Positions 18,899 to 27,136 of a DNA stretch of 64,000 nt are shown here, in pieces. Under the pieces are notes generated by a model. That model saw only the letters and a program-made list of their open reading frames with translations, did not search any database and was not told the origin of the DNA. How positions within the stretch are numbered: the first letter of the stretch is position 1; every line of letters starts with the position of its first letter. The position numbers and the translations under genes were made by a program. Source of the DNA: VRUE01 sp963805475 (GTDB lineage Bacteria; Actinomycetota; Thermoleophilia; Solirubrobacterales; 70-9); the NCBI GenBank assembly GCA_963805475.1, contig CAWDUO010000006.1, positions 186,001-250,000 on the forward strand, in the 5' to 3' direction.

Positions 18899-19396
18899 CT
18901 ACCTTCCGGGCAGGCGGTCCGCCATCGCGGCCGCCACCGGGGCGGGGACGAGGTCGCTGACGTCGCCGCCGAAGGTCGCCATTTCCTTGACCCCGGTCGA
19001 GGAGAGGAAGCTGTACTGGGGCGAGGCGATCATGTAGATGCTCTCGATCCCGGGGTCGAGCTTGCGGTTGAGCTGGGCCATCTCGAACTCGTACTCGAAG
19101 TCGGAGATCGCCCGCAGCCCCTTGACGATCGCGGTCGCCTCGTTGTCGCGGGCGAACTCGACCAGCAGGTTGGAGAAGATCGAGACCTCGACGTTGGCGA
19201 GGTCGGCCGTCGCCTCCTCGATCAACGCCTTGCGCTCCTCCGCGGTGAAGAGCGTCTTCTCCTTGCGCAGCGGATTGTTGACGACGCCGACGACGACGCG
19301 CTCGAAGACCTCGGAGCTGCGGGTGATGATGTCGATGTGGCCGTTTGTCACCGGGTCGTAGCTGCCGGGACAGACGACTGTGCCGTCGCGGCTCAA
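18899..19396 (-). CDS. coaD: phosphopantetheine adenylyltransferase
   Basis: A 165-residue nucleotidyltransferase of the fourth step of coenzyme A synthesis. Motifs: CPGSYDPVTNGHIDII (TxGH-type site as TNGH), LVEFARDNEATAIVKGLRAISDFEYE, and YSFLSSTGVKEMATFGGDV (ISSTxVR region). The start is TTG, overlapping the rsmD stop as TTGA. The rsmD-coaD pair is conserved across bacteria. Confidence 0.96.
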   Translation of the reverse strand: MSRDGTVVCPGSYDPVTNGHIDIITRSSEVFERVVVGVVNNPLRKEKTLFTAEERKALIEEATADLANVEVSIFSNLLVEFARDNEATAIVKGLRAISDFEYEFEMAQLNRKLDPGIESIYMIASPQYSFLSSTGVKEMATFGGDVSDLVPAPVAAAMADRLPGR

Positions 19397-19938
19397 TCCC
19401 CGGCCCTCCCGTAGAAGGCGACGTCGGCGGCGCCGTAGCGGCGCCGGCGCAGCGGCTCGAGCGAGTCGAGGCGCAGCGGGCGGTGCGCGCCGCTCTCGAC
19501 CACCGCGCGCCCGCCCTCGGCGAGCGCCCGCGGCAGATATGTGTCAAGTGCCTGCCCCACGCGGTCGGCGAGTCTATAGGGGGCGTCGACGAAGACGAGG
19601 TCGAAGCGCGGCGCGTCGGCCTCGGCGGCGCGGGCGGCGAGCCAGCGCTCGGCGTCGGCGCGGACCAGCTCGGCGCGGTCGCGCAGGCCGAGCCGCTCGA
19701 CGTTGCCGAGCGCCGGGCGGGTGTCGCGATCGACGAGAACGGCGCGCACGGCGCCGCGTGAGAGCGCCTCGATCGCGAGCGCGCCGGTGCCGCAGTAGAG
19801 GTCGAGCACGGTCGCGCCCGCGACGTCGCCGAGCGCCGAGAAGACGGCCTCGCGCACGCGGTCCGACGTCGGCCGCACCTTCCAGCCGCGCGGCGCGACC
19901 AGCCGCTGCCCTTTCAACTCTCCCGCGATAACCCTCAT
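19393..19938 (-). CDS. rsmD: 16S rRNA (guanine966-N2)-methyltransferase RsmD
   Basis: A 181-residue class I methyltransferase. The N-terminus MRVIAGELKGQRL is typical, followed by RPTSDRVREAVFSAL, the SAM motif VLDLYCGTGALAIEALSRGA, and the catalytic loop FVDAPYR, where DPPY is usual. It methylates G966 of 16S rRNA during 30S assembly. The ribosome-binding site (AAGGAA) lies inside the right arm of a palindromic element that fills the whole recG-rsmD gap. It overlaps coaD by 4 nt. Confidence 0.94.
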   Translation of the reverse strand: MRVIAGELKGQRLVAPRGWKVRPTSDRVREAVFSALGDVAGATVLDLYCGTGALAIEALSRGAVRAVLVDRDTRPALGNVERLGLRDRAELVRADAERWLAARAAEADAPRFDLVFVDAPYRLADRVGQALDTYLPRALAEGGRAVVESGAHRPLRLDSLEPLRRRRYGAADVAFYGRAGD

Positions 19939-19940
19939 GT

Positions 19941-19989
19941 GTTCCGCTGTTCCTTAACCCCGTTATACGCGGAAAAGGAACAGCGGAAC
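19941..19989. repeat. palindromic element family B, copy 1
   Basis: A perfect 15-bp stem, GTTCCGCTGTTCCTT and AAGGAACAGCGGAAC, with a 19-nt loop containing CCGttatacgCGG. It occupies essentially all the space between the recG stop and the rsmD start, so it supplies the rsmD leader. Two more copies of the CTGTTCCTTT/AAAGGAACAG palindrome lie at 27545-27588 and 41286-41322. Confidence 0.8.
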
Positions 19990-19990
19990 G

Positions 19991-22132
19991 CTAGAGGGGG
20001 ATCGGGTCGGAGGCGCCGGCGCCGAAGCGGCGGCGGGCGGCGTCGAGCAGGGGGCCGAGCTCGGGGGCGTCGAGCGAGCCGTGGCGGCGCAGCAGGGTCA
20101 GCACCTCCTCGCGGGCAGCGGCGAGCAGCGCCGTCTCCTCGGGCAGCTCGGCGACGGCGAAGCGCGGCAGGCCGCTCTGGCGCGTCCCCAGCACCTCGCC
20201 CTCGCCGCGCAGGGCCAGGTCGACCTCGGCGAGCTTGAAGCCGTCGCGCTCGCGGGCGAGCGCCGCGAGCCGCCGTCGCGCCATCTCGCCGGCGCCTTCG
20301 GGGAACAGCAGGCAGTGGGAGGCGTGCTCGCCGCGACCGACCCTGCCGCGCAGCTGGTGCAGCTGGGAGACGCCGTAGCGCTCCGCCCCCTCGACGATCA
20401 TCACGGTCGCGTTGGGCACGTCGATGCCGACCTCGATCACCGTCGTCGCGACCAGCACGTCGGTCGCGCCGGCCGCGAACGCCTCCATCGCCTCGGCCTT
20501 GCGCGCCGCGGGCATCTGGCCGTGGATCGCACCGACGGCGAACCCCTCGAGCTCCTCCGCGCGCAGCCGCTCGGCCTCGCGCTCGGCTGCCTTGCCCTGC
20601 GTCTTCTCCGACTCGCTGACCAGCGGGCAGACGACGAACGCCTGCCGCCCCGCCCGCAGCTCGCCGCGCAGGAGCTCGTAGGCGGCCGGCCGCTCGTCCT
20701 CCTCGACGACGCGGGTCTCGACCGGACGGCGCCCGGCCGGCAGCTCGTGCAGGGCGGTCGTGTCGAGGTCGCCGTAGGCGGTCAGCGAGAGCGTGCGCGG
20801 GATCGGCGTCGCGGTCATGTGCAGGACGTGCGGCGCCATCCCCTCGACCCCCTTCGAGTCGAGCGCCCGCCGCTGCTCGACCCCGAAGCGGTGCTGCTCG
20901 TCGACCACGCAGAGGCCGAGCCGGGCGAACTCGACGCCGGGCTCGATCAGCGCGTGGGTGCCGACGAGCAGGCCCAGCTCGCCGCTCGCCAGCCGGTCGA
21001 GCGTTTCGCGGCGCCGCGGCGCCGGCGTCGAGCCGGTCAGCAGCGCGAACGGCGTCGCCTCTTCGGCCAGCAGCTTCCCCAGCGTCACCGCGTGCTGCTC
21101 GGCCAGCGTCTCGGTCGGCGCCATCAGCACCGCCTGGTACCTGGCTTCCAGCGCCCGCAGCATCGCGTAGAGCGCGACCACGGTCTTCCCCGAGCCGACC
21201 TCCCCCATCAGCAGCCGCTGCATCGGCTCGCCCGAGTCGAGGTCCGCGTCGATCTCGCCGAACGCCTTGCGCTGGTCGCGCGTAGGCGCGAAGGGAAGAG
21301 ACCCGAGCCACCGCGCCACGGCCTCCCCCGGCTTCCCGAGCCGCGGCGCCGGCCGCGAGCGCCGGCGGGTCCGCTTTCGCGTAGCCAGAATGGCCTGGTA
21401 GAGGAACAGCTCTTCGAAGGCAAGTCGCGCGCGGGCTTGCTCCACGTCCTCCCCGCTCTCGGGAAAGTGCATGGCCTTCACCGCGTCGGCAGCCCCCGCA
21501 AGCTCACGACGCACCCGAAGCTCGGCGGGCAGCGCCTCGATCTCGTTCCCGACCCACGCCATCGCCTTCTCCACCCACTCGCGTATCCGCTGCGCCTTGA
21601 GAGCCTCGGTGGCCGGATGCACGGGCACGAAGCGGCCGCCTTCCCCGTCGAACTCGTATTCGGACACGCGAAAGCCGCGTTTGTCGCGCGAGCCGGTAAG
21701 CAGGAGTCGGGTCCCCGCCGTCAGCTTCGGCGTCAGCCACGGCTGGTTGAACCAGGTCGCCCGCAGCGAGCCGCTCTCGTCCCCCACTTTGACCGTGAGG
21801 ATGCTGAGGCCTCGTTTGCGGAACGGCCGCCGCGCGTCGGCGAGGACCTCGACCCGGACCGCCGCCTGCCTGCCGGGCTCCAGCGAGGCGACCGGGGCGA
21901 TCGTGCGGTCGCGGTGGCCGTGCGGGAAGCGCAGCAGCAGGTCGCCGACGGCGGCGATCCCGGCTTCCGCCGCCGCCTCGGCGAGCTTCGGACCGACGCC
22001 CTCGATCGCCATCAGGGACGCGTCGAGGACGCTCGGCCGGGGCCAGTGGACGGGGGCGTCGCGCAGCTGCTCGAACGTGAGCCCGGAGCCGCCCGCGAAC
22101 GACCGCGCTACTGGGCCGCTAATAGCCACCAC
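19991..22132 (-). CDS. recG: ATP-dependent DNA helicase RecG
   Basis: A 713-residue RecG, which remodels stalled forks and branch-migrates Holliday junctions. An N-terminal wedge/OB domain (1-250) precedes the helicase core: FAPTRDQRKAFGEI, Walker A GEVGSGKTVVALYA, DEXH box VVDEQHRFGVEQR, TATPIPRTLSLT, and motif VI QLRGRVGRG. The GTG start at 22132 overlaps the preceding fakA-like gene by 25 nt; a later start is possible because the first 15 residues are not conserved. Order fakA-recG-rsmD-coaD is common in Gram-positives. Confidence 0.96.
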   Translation of the reverse strand: MVAISGPVARSFAGGSGLTFEQLRDAPVHWPRPSVLDASLMAIEGVGPKLAEAAAEAGIAAVGDLLLRFPHGHRDRTIAPVASLEPGRQAAVRVEVLADARRPFRKRGLSILTVKVGDESGSLRATWFNQPWLTPKLTAGTRLLLTGSRDKRGFRVSEYEFDGEGGRFVPVHPATEALKAQRIREWVEKAMAWVGNEIEALPAELRVRRELAGAADAVKAMHFPESGEDVEQARARLAFEELFLYQAILATRKRTRRRSRPAPRLGKPGEAVARWLGSLPFAPTRDQRKAFGEIDADLDSGEPMQRLLMGEVGSGKTVVALYAMLRALEARYQAVLMAPTETLAEQHAVTLGKLLAEEATPFALLTGSTPAPRRRETLDRLASGELGLLVGTHALIEPGVEFARLGLCVVDEQHRFGVEQRRALDSKGVEGMAPHVLHMTATPIPRTLSLTAYGDLDTTALHELPAGRRPVETRVVEEDERPAAYELLRGELRAGRQAFVVCPLVSESEKTQGKAAEREAERLRAEELEGFAVGAIHGQMPAARKAEAMEAFAAGATDVLVATTVIEVGIDVPNATVMIVEGAERYGVSQLHQLRGRVGRGEHASHCLLFPEGAGEMARRRLAALARERDGFKLAEVDLALRGEGEVLGTRQSGLPRFAVAELPEETALLAAAREEVLTLLRRHGSLDAPELGPLLDAARRRFGAGASDPIPL

Positions 22133-23739
22133 CAGCTTGGCTGGCCACCGTCGTGCACCTCGATCTCGACGCCGTCAGGGACGTGGGTATCGAGCTCGTC
22201 GGGCGCGATCGGTGCGTCCTTCCCGGCGAGCACGGTGACGATCTCGGCCGCCGCGGCGAGCCGCTCGATCGTCGTCGCCAGGGTCGAGCCGGCGCCGCCC
22301 CAGGCGACGATCTCGCCGTCGGCGAAGCCGACCGCGTCGCCCTTGCGAAAGCGGCCCTGGGCGTCGTCGCGCGCCGCCGGGGCGACGCCGCCGGCGAGGA
22401 TCCCGTCCAGGGCGGTGGACAAGCGCGCGGCGTTCTCGTCCGCCGAGGCGTCGGGGTCGAGCTCGACCAGCGCCAGCAGGCCCGCCTGCTGCGAGGTCGC
22501 GGCGACGACCCGGGCCGGCTTCTCGGAGAGCTCGCAGGCGCGCTCGGCGGCCATGATCACGTTCGCGGAGCCGGGCAGAACGAGCACTTCCTCGGCCGGC
22601 ACCTCGTGGATGCCGGCGAGCAGCTCGTAGGTCGACGGGTTGAGCGTCTCGCCGCCGGGGACGACGTGGGCGCCCAGCTCGGCGAAGAGGCGCTCCAGGC
22701 CCTCGCCGGCGGCGACCGCGAGCGCCCCGGTGCGCCCGCCCCGCAGGCGCGCCCGCCGCTCGGCGATCTGCTCGCGCATGTCGCCGACGTCGAGGTTGGT
22801 CACCTCGCCGGCGCCCTCGAACAGCGCCACGGCGCTTTCCGGCTCGTCGGTGTGGACGTGGACCTTGAGCGTCGCCTCGTCGCCGACCACCAGCACCGAG
22901 TCGCCGAGGCCCTCCAGCCGCTCGACGAAGTCGCGCGAGTCGAGGCCGCCCCCGGAGACGATGAAGTTGGTGCAGTAGCGGTAGCGGCTGTCCTCGTGGT
23001 GGGGGCGGCTGAGCGGCGGCGCCTCGTGATGGGAGACCGCGGGGGAAACGGCGCCGTCGCCGCGCAGCCCGGCGACCACGCCGGCGAGGATCAGCACCAG
23101 GCCGTAGCCGCCGGCATCGACAACGCCCGACTCGCGCAGCACCTCGAGCTGCTCGGGGGTCCGCTTGACCGCCCGCTGGCCGTCGGCGATCGCCTGCTCG
23201 AGCACCTCGGCCAGCACGGCGTCCTGCTGCTCCTCGCTGACGCCTTTGTCCAACCGCTGCTTCTCGGCCTCCAGGTGGGCGAGCTGGCGGGCGATCGAGT
23301 GCGCCATCTCGCGGAAGACGGTCAGCATCGTCCCCTCGGCCGGGTCGCGCACCGACGCGTAGGCGGCGTCGGCGGCGCTGGCGAAGGCCGAGGCGACCAG
23401 CACCGGGTCGACCAGCTCGCCGGGCCGGCTCGCCAGCTCCTCGGCGGCGCCGCGGACGATCTGGCTGAGGATCACGCCGGAGTTGCCGCGGGCGCCCATC
23501 AGCGCCGCCCGGGCCAGCGCCTGCACCAGCTCGGTGCGGCCGACCTCGTCGACGTCCTGGCCGTCGAGCCGGTCGAGCTCCTCCATCACGGCGCGCATCG
23601 TCATCGCCATGTTGTCGCCGGTGTCGCCGTCGGCGACCGGGAAGACGTTGAGGTCGTTGACCTCCTGGCGGCGCTCCTCCAGGTGGGCGTAGGCGGAAGT
23701 GATTACGCGCCTGAAGCGCGCGATCGAGGGGTCGGGCAT
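22108..23739 (-). CDS. DAK2-domain protein, YloV/FakA-like
   Basis: A 543-residue protein. The N-terminal Dak2 (DhaL-type) ATP-binding domain contains NDLNVFPVADGDTGDNMAMT near residue 30 and LMGARGNSGVILSQI near 80; a central region and a C-terminal DegV-like partner-binding part follow. FakA phosphorylates fatty acids held by FakB proteins so that they can enter phospholipid synthesis. The position between rpmB and recG matches yloV of Bacillus. No FakB (DegV family) gene is in the window. Function by family is likely, but not proven for actinobacteria. Confidence 0.88.
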   Translation of the reverse strand: MPDPSIARFRRVITSAYAHLEERRQEVNDLNVFPVADGDTGDNMAMTMRAVMEELDRLDGQDVDEVGRTELVQALARAALMGARGNSGVILSQIVRGAAEELASRPGELVDPVLVASAFASAADAAYASVRDPAEGTMLTVFREMAHSIARQLAHLEAEKQRLDKGVSEEQQDAVLAEVLEQAIADGQRAVKRTPEQLEVLRESGVVDAGGYGLVLILAGVVAGLRGDGAVSPAVSHHEAPPLSRPHHEDSRYRYCTNFIVSGGGLDSRDFVERLEGLGDSVLVVGDEATLKVHVHTDEPESAVALFEGAGEVTNLDVGDMREQIAERRARLRGGRTGALAVAAGEGLERLFAELGAHVVPGGETLNPSTYELLAGIHEVPAEEVLVLPGSANVIMAAERACELSEKPARVVAATSQQAGLLALVELDPDASADENAARLSTALDGILAGGVAPAARDDAQGRFRKGDAVGFADGEIVAWGGAGSTLATTIERLAAAAEIVTVLAGKDAPIAPDELDTHVPDGVEIEVHDGGQPSWWWLLAAQ

Positions 23740-23769
23740 CGGCCGAAATCTAGCTGGCGATGCGGGCGG

Positions 23770-23961
23770 CTAGGCCGCCTTTACGACCTTGTTCGCCTTC
23801 AAGCACCTGGTACAGACGTAGGCGCGCAGCTTGCGGCCGTTCTCCTGGATCCGCACCTTCTGGAGGTTCGGGTCGAAGCGCCGCTTGGTCGCGACCATCG
23901 AGTGGCTGCGGGACTGGCCGAACGCCGGTCCCTTGCCGCAGCTGTGGCATACCTTGGCCAT
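23770..23961 (-). CDS. rpmB: 50S ribosomal protein L28
   Basis: A 63-residue L28 beginning MAKVCHSCGKGPAFGQSRSH, with the zinc-binding pattern CHSC and CTRC intact, so it is the Cys+ form. An in-frame ATG four codons earlier (MRDSMAK) is an alternative start. It is the first gene of the minus-strand run leading to fakA-like and recG. Confidence 0.95.
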   Translation of the reverse strand: MAKVCHSCGKGPAFGQSRSHSMVATKRRFDPNLQKVRIQENGRKLRAYVCTRCLKANKVVKAA

Positions 23962-23989
23962 CGAGTCGCGCATGCTACCGTGATCGCTG

Positions 23990-23999
23990 GTTAGCTAAC
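23990..23999. promoter_or_regulatory. palindrome GTTAGCTAAC, possible antitoxin operator
   Basis: A perfect 10-bp AT-rich palindrome about 60 nt before the antitoxin start and just upstream of rpmB on the other strand. Toxin-antitoxin operons are usually repressed by their antitoxin at such short palindromes. A single site is seen, so the call is tentative. Confidence 0.4.
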
Positions 24000-24058
24000 T
24001 GAACTAAGAAGCGTCTTCCGCAAATTCCGCGAGCACCCGATCGCGAAGGGGGAGAGAA

Positions 24059-24355
24059 ATGGCCGCCGACGACTTGGAGCAGGTGAACATGCACGAGGCC
24101 AAGACCCACCTGTCTCGGCTGGTGGAGCGCGTCGAAGGGGGCGAGGAGATCGTGATCAGCCGTGCTGGCAAGCCCGCGGCGAAGCTGGTGCCGGTGGCGG
24201 CGGAGAAGCAGGGGCGTCGAAAGCTGGGCGTATGGGAGGGAAAGGGCTTCTGGATGGCCTCCGAGGAGGAGATGAAGGAGGTCGACCGGGAAATCGCCGA
24301 AGAATTCTATGGACCGGAAGACGAGTGGCCGGAGGAGTGGAAAAAGGCGAAATGA
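24059..24355 (+). CDS. Phd/YefM-type antitoxin
   Basis: A 98-residue protein with the Phd N-terminal fold: VNMHEAKTHLSRLVERVEGG then EEIVISRAGKPAAKLVPV, followed by an acidic and tryptophan-rich C-terminus (GPEDEWPEEWKKAK) that would wrap the toxin. A strong Shine-Dalgarno GGGGGAG lies a few bases before the ATG. The stop overlaps the PIN toxin start (ATGA). Such antitoxins repress their own promoter; the palindrome at 23990 is a candidate site. The pair sits between rpmB and the riboflavin operon. Confidence 0.9.
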   Translation: MAADDLEQVNMHEAKTHLSRLVERVEGGEEIVISRAGKPAAKLVPVAAEKQGRRKLGVWEGKGFWMASEEEMKEVDREIAEEFYGPEDEWPEEWKKAK

Positions 24356-24729
24356 GGCTACTGCTCGACACCAACGCCCTGATCTGGAGCATGGCTCGTC
24401 GCGAGCGCATCCCAGCCACCGCACTCGAAGCGATCGAAGACAGATCCAACAACGTCTTCGTCAGCGTGGTGAGCGCATGGGAGATCGAAATCAAGGCCGC
24501 CAAGGGAAAGCTGGAGCTCCCGACGGACCTCGACAGCGCATTTGCGGCGCAGAGCTTCGTGCACCTGCCCGTGACGATGAAGCACGCCTACGCAGTCGAA
24601 ACGCTGCCCCCGCATCACCGCGATCCGTTCGACCGGATGATCATCGCCCAGGCGCACCTCGAGGGAATGACGCTCGTCACCTCCGATACCGAAATACCGC
24701 GCTACCCCGTCGCGGTGCTTTCGATTTAG
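24352..24729 (+). CDS. PIN-domain toxin, VapC type
   Basis: A 125-residue PIN ribonuclease. Acidic site residues: Asp in LLLDTNALIWSM near residue 6, Glu in SAWEIEIKAAKGKLELP near 42, Asp in HHRDPFDRMIIAQA near 90 and Asp in VTSDTEIPRYPV near 113. The motif HHRDPFDRM is typical of the VapC group paired with Phd antitoxins. The start chosen is the ATG overlapping the antitoxin stop. The 3' end overlaps the convergent ribH stop by 4 nt. Confidence 0.93.
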   Translation: MRLLLDTNALIWSMARRERIPATALEAIEDRSNNVFVSVVSAWEIEIKAAKGKLELPTDLDSAFAAQSFVHLPVTMKHAYAVETLPPHHRDPFDRMIIAQAHLEGMTLVTSDTEIPRYPVAVLSI

Positions 24730-25217
24730 GCGAGCTGCCGCTGGAGCAGGGCCATGCGGGCGACGGTCAGCGCGGCGTTGCGGCCCTGGTCGCGCTTGCC
24801 GCCGCCGGCGCGCTCGAGCGCCTGCTCCATCGTGTCGCAGGTGATCACGCCGAAGGCGCAGGGGACGCCGGTGGCCAGCTGCACCTCCTGGATGCCGCGG
24901 GCGGCCTCGGCGCAGACGAAGTCGTAGTGGTCGGTCTCGCCGCGGATCACGACGCCGAGGCAGGCGACGCCGGCGAACTCGCCGCTCTCGGCGTGCAGCT
25001 TGGCGGCGAAGGGCAGCTCGTAGGCGCCGGGTACCGAGGCGTGGCGGATCGAGGAGGCGGGCACGCCGGCCAGCTCGAAGCCCTCGTTGGCGCCGCGCAG
25101 CAGGCGCTGCGCCAGGTCCTCGTAGAAGCGGCCGACGCAGACGGCGAAGGAGAGCGAGCCGAGGATCGAGCGCTCGCCCTCGTCGAAGCCCTCGAGGAAC
25201 GTCCCGTCCTCAGCCAC
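24726..25217 (-). CDS. ribH: 6,7-dimethyl-8-ribityllumazine synthase
   Basis: A 163-residue lumazine synthase, the penultimate enzyme of riboflavin synthesis, which forms icosahedral or pentameric shells. Visible features: SFAVCVGRFYEDLAQRLLRGA, HASVPGAYELPFAAK, CLGVVIRGETDHYDFVCAEAARGIQEV (with the active-site His) and CAFGVITCDTMEQALERAGG. The usual Asn in the first strand motif is replaced by Gly-Arg-Phe here. It overlaps ribBA by 8 nt. Confidence 0.95.
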   Translation of the reverse strand: MAEDGTFLEGFDEGERSILGSLSFAVCVGRFYEDLAQRLLRGANEGFELAGVPASSIRHASVPGAYELPFAAKLHAESGEFAGVACLGVVIRGETDHYDFVCAEAARGIQEVQLATGVPCAFGVITCDTMEQALERAGGGKRDQGRNAALTVARMALLQRQLA

Positions 25218-26532
25218 CGGCGCCCCCGGCGTCGCGCTCCTCCTCGTCGTGGATCATCTCCTCGTCGAGGGCGAGGCCCTGGTGGTGCAGCGTGTGGCCC
25301 ATCTTGTCGCGCTTGACCCGCAGGTAGTCCTCGTTGTGGGCGTTGGGCGCCGACTCGATCGGCACCTGCTCGGCGACCGAGAGGCCGTAGCCCTCCAGCC
25401 CGACGATCTTTTTCGGGTTGTTGGTGAGGATGCGGATGCTGGTCAGGCCGAGGTCGCCGAGGATCTGGGCGCCGATCCCGTAGTCGCGCAGGTCGGCCGG
25501 CAGGCCGAGCTTCAGGTTCGCCTCGACGGTGTCGGCGCCCTCCTCCTGCAGCTTGTAGGCGCGCAGCTTGTTGAGCAGGCCGATCCCCCGCCCCTCCTGG
25601 GAGAGGTAGAGGAGGACGCCGCGGCCCTCGCGCTCGATCATCGAGAGCGCCGCCGCCAGCTGGTCGCCGCAGTCGCAGCGCAGGCTGTGGAAGACGTCGC
25701 CGGTGAGGCACTCGCTGTGCACGCGGACGAGCACGTCCTCGGCGCCGTCGACGTCGCCCTTGACCATCGCCACGTGGTGTTTGTCGTCGACCAGCGAGCG
25801 GTAGCCGACGGCGGTGAACTCGCCGAACTCGGTGGGGAGCGCGGTGGCGACGACCCGCTCGACCAGCTTCTCGGTGCGCCGCCGGTAGGCGATCAGGTCG
25901 GCGACGGTGACCATCTTCAGGCCGTGCTTCTCGGCGTAGGGGATCAGGTCGGGAACGCGGGCCATCGTCCCGTCGTCGTTCATCACCTCGCAGATCACCC
26001 CGGCGGGCGTGAGGCCGGCGAGGCGGGCGAGGTCGACGCTGGCCTCGGTGTGGCCGGTGCGCTCCAGCACGCCGCCGTCCTTCGCCCGCAGCGGGAACAT
26101 GTGGCCGGGGACGACGATGTCGCGCGCGGTCGAGTTGGGGTCGATCGCGACCTGGATCGTGTGCGCGCGGTCGTGGGCGGAGATTCCGGTGGTGACGCCG
26201 CCGGCCGCCTCGATCGTCACCGTGAAGGCGGTCTGCAGCGGCGCCTCGTTCTTCGCCGCCATCAGGTTGAGGCCGAGCCGTTCGCAGCGTTCCGCGGTCA
26301 GCGCCAGGCAGATCAGCCCGCGCGCCTCCTTGGCCATGAAGTTGACCGCCTCCGGCGTGGCGAACTGCGCCGCCATCACCAGGTCGCCCTCGTTCTCGCG
26401 GTCCTCGCCGTCGCAGACGACGACCATGCGGCCGCGGCGGATCTCCTCGATCGCCTCCTCGATCGTCGCGAACGGGCTCTCGCCCGCGCGCTCCGCTTCC
26501 GTCTGTTGCTGTGCCTCGGTCATCGCGTTCAC
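25210..26532 (-). CDS. ribBA: bifunctional 3,4-dihydroxy-2-butanone 4-phosphate synthase / GTP cyclohydrolase II
   Basis: A 440-residue fusion. The RibB half (1-220) has VCDGEDRENEGDLVMAAQ and the catalytic block near VERTGHTEASVDLARLAG. The RibA half (220-440) has HSECLTGDVFHSLRCDCG (zinc cysteines), LSQEGRGIGLLNKLRAYKLQ and ILTNNPKKIVGLEGYGL. The two halves make the two precursors of lumazine. I prefer the GTG overlapping the ribE stop (GTGA), which has AGGAG at ideal spacing; an ATG three codons later is the alternative. The same frame is open backwards through ribE into ribD, which is discussed as a finding. Confidence 0.95.
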   Translation of the reverse strand: MNAMTEAQQQTEAERAGESPFATIEEAIEEIRRGRMVVVCDGEDRENEGDLVMAAQFATPEAVNFMAKEARGLICLALTAERCERLGLNLMAAKNEAPLQTAFTVTIEAAGGVTTGISAHDRAHTIQVAIDPNSTARDIVVPGHMFPLRAKDGGVLERTGHTEASVDLARLAGLTPAGVICEVMNDDGTMARVPDLIPYAEKHGLKMVTVADLIAYRRRTEKLVERVVATALPTEFGEFTAVGYRSLVDDKHHVAMVKGDVDGAEDVLVRVHSECLTGDVFHSLRCDCGDQLAAALSMIEREGRGVLLYLSQEGRGIGLLNKLRAYKLQEEGADTVEANLKLGLPADLRDYGIGAQILGDLGLTSIRILTNNPKKIVGLEGYGLSVAEQVPIESAPNAHNEDYLRVKRDKMGHTLHHQGLALDEEMIHDEEERDAGGAGG

Positions 26533-27134
26533 GACTGCTCCTTTCGACCGAATGGTGACATCAACCGCTCCACGTGTTTGGCGATCGCGTCGCACTCGAC
26601 GTTGATCTTGCGCCCGGGCCGCGCCTCGCCCAGGTTGGTCCGCTCCAGGGTCTCGGGGATCAGGGAAACGGAAAGCCAAGAATCGCCCAAATCCGCGATC
26701 GTCAGGCTGACGCCGTCGAGAGCGACCGAGCCCCTCCCGATCGCGTATCGCAGCAGCTCCGGGGCCAGCTCGACCTTTAGCCGCCTGGCAAACCCGTCCT
26801 CCTCGAACGCGATTACCTCTCCCACTCCGTCGACATGGCCCTGGACGATGTGCCCACCGAGCCGGTCGGAGGCTTTCATCGCCAACTCCAAGTTGACCCG
26901 ATCCCCGGTCTCCAGGCCAGCGAGCGAGGTCACTTCCAAGGTCTGATTCATCGCCTCCGTCTCGAAGCCCCCCCCGCTGGTCGCCGTGGCGGTGAGACAG
27001 CAGCCGTCCACGGCCACCGAGTCGCCGAGCTCGATCTCGCCCGCCAGCTTCGTGGCGATCCGCAAACGCGCGCCATCGGCGCCGGCATCGACCGACTCGA
27101 CCGTCCCCACATCCTGAATCAGGCCCGTAAACAC
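26529..27134 (-). CDS. ribE: riboflavin synthase, alpha subunit
   Basis: A 201-residue protein made of two similar barrels, each with a Gly-rich start: MFTGLIQDVGTVESVD and then HIVQGHVDGVGEVIAF; CCLTATAT and LDGVSLTIADLGD are the matched inner strands. It converts two lumazines to riboflavin plus a pyrimidine that is recycled. I chose the third of several GTG codons, giving MFTGLIQ and a spacing of about 8 nt to AAGGAG. The native ribD stop overlaps this start region. It overlaps ribBA by 4 nt. Confidence 0.95.
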   Translation of the reverse strand: MFTGLIQDVGTVESVDAGADGARLRIATKLAGEIELGDSVAVDGCCLTATATSGGGFETEAMNQTLEVTSLAGLETGDRVNLELAMKASDRLGGHIVQGHVDGVGEVIAFEEDGFARRLKVELAPELLRYAIGRGSVALDGVSLTIADLGDSWLSVSLIPETLERTNLGEARPGRKINVECDAIAKHVERLMSPFGRKEQS

Positions 27135-27136
27135 CC

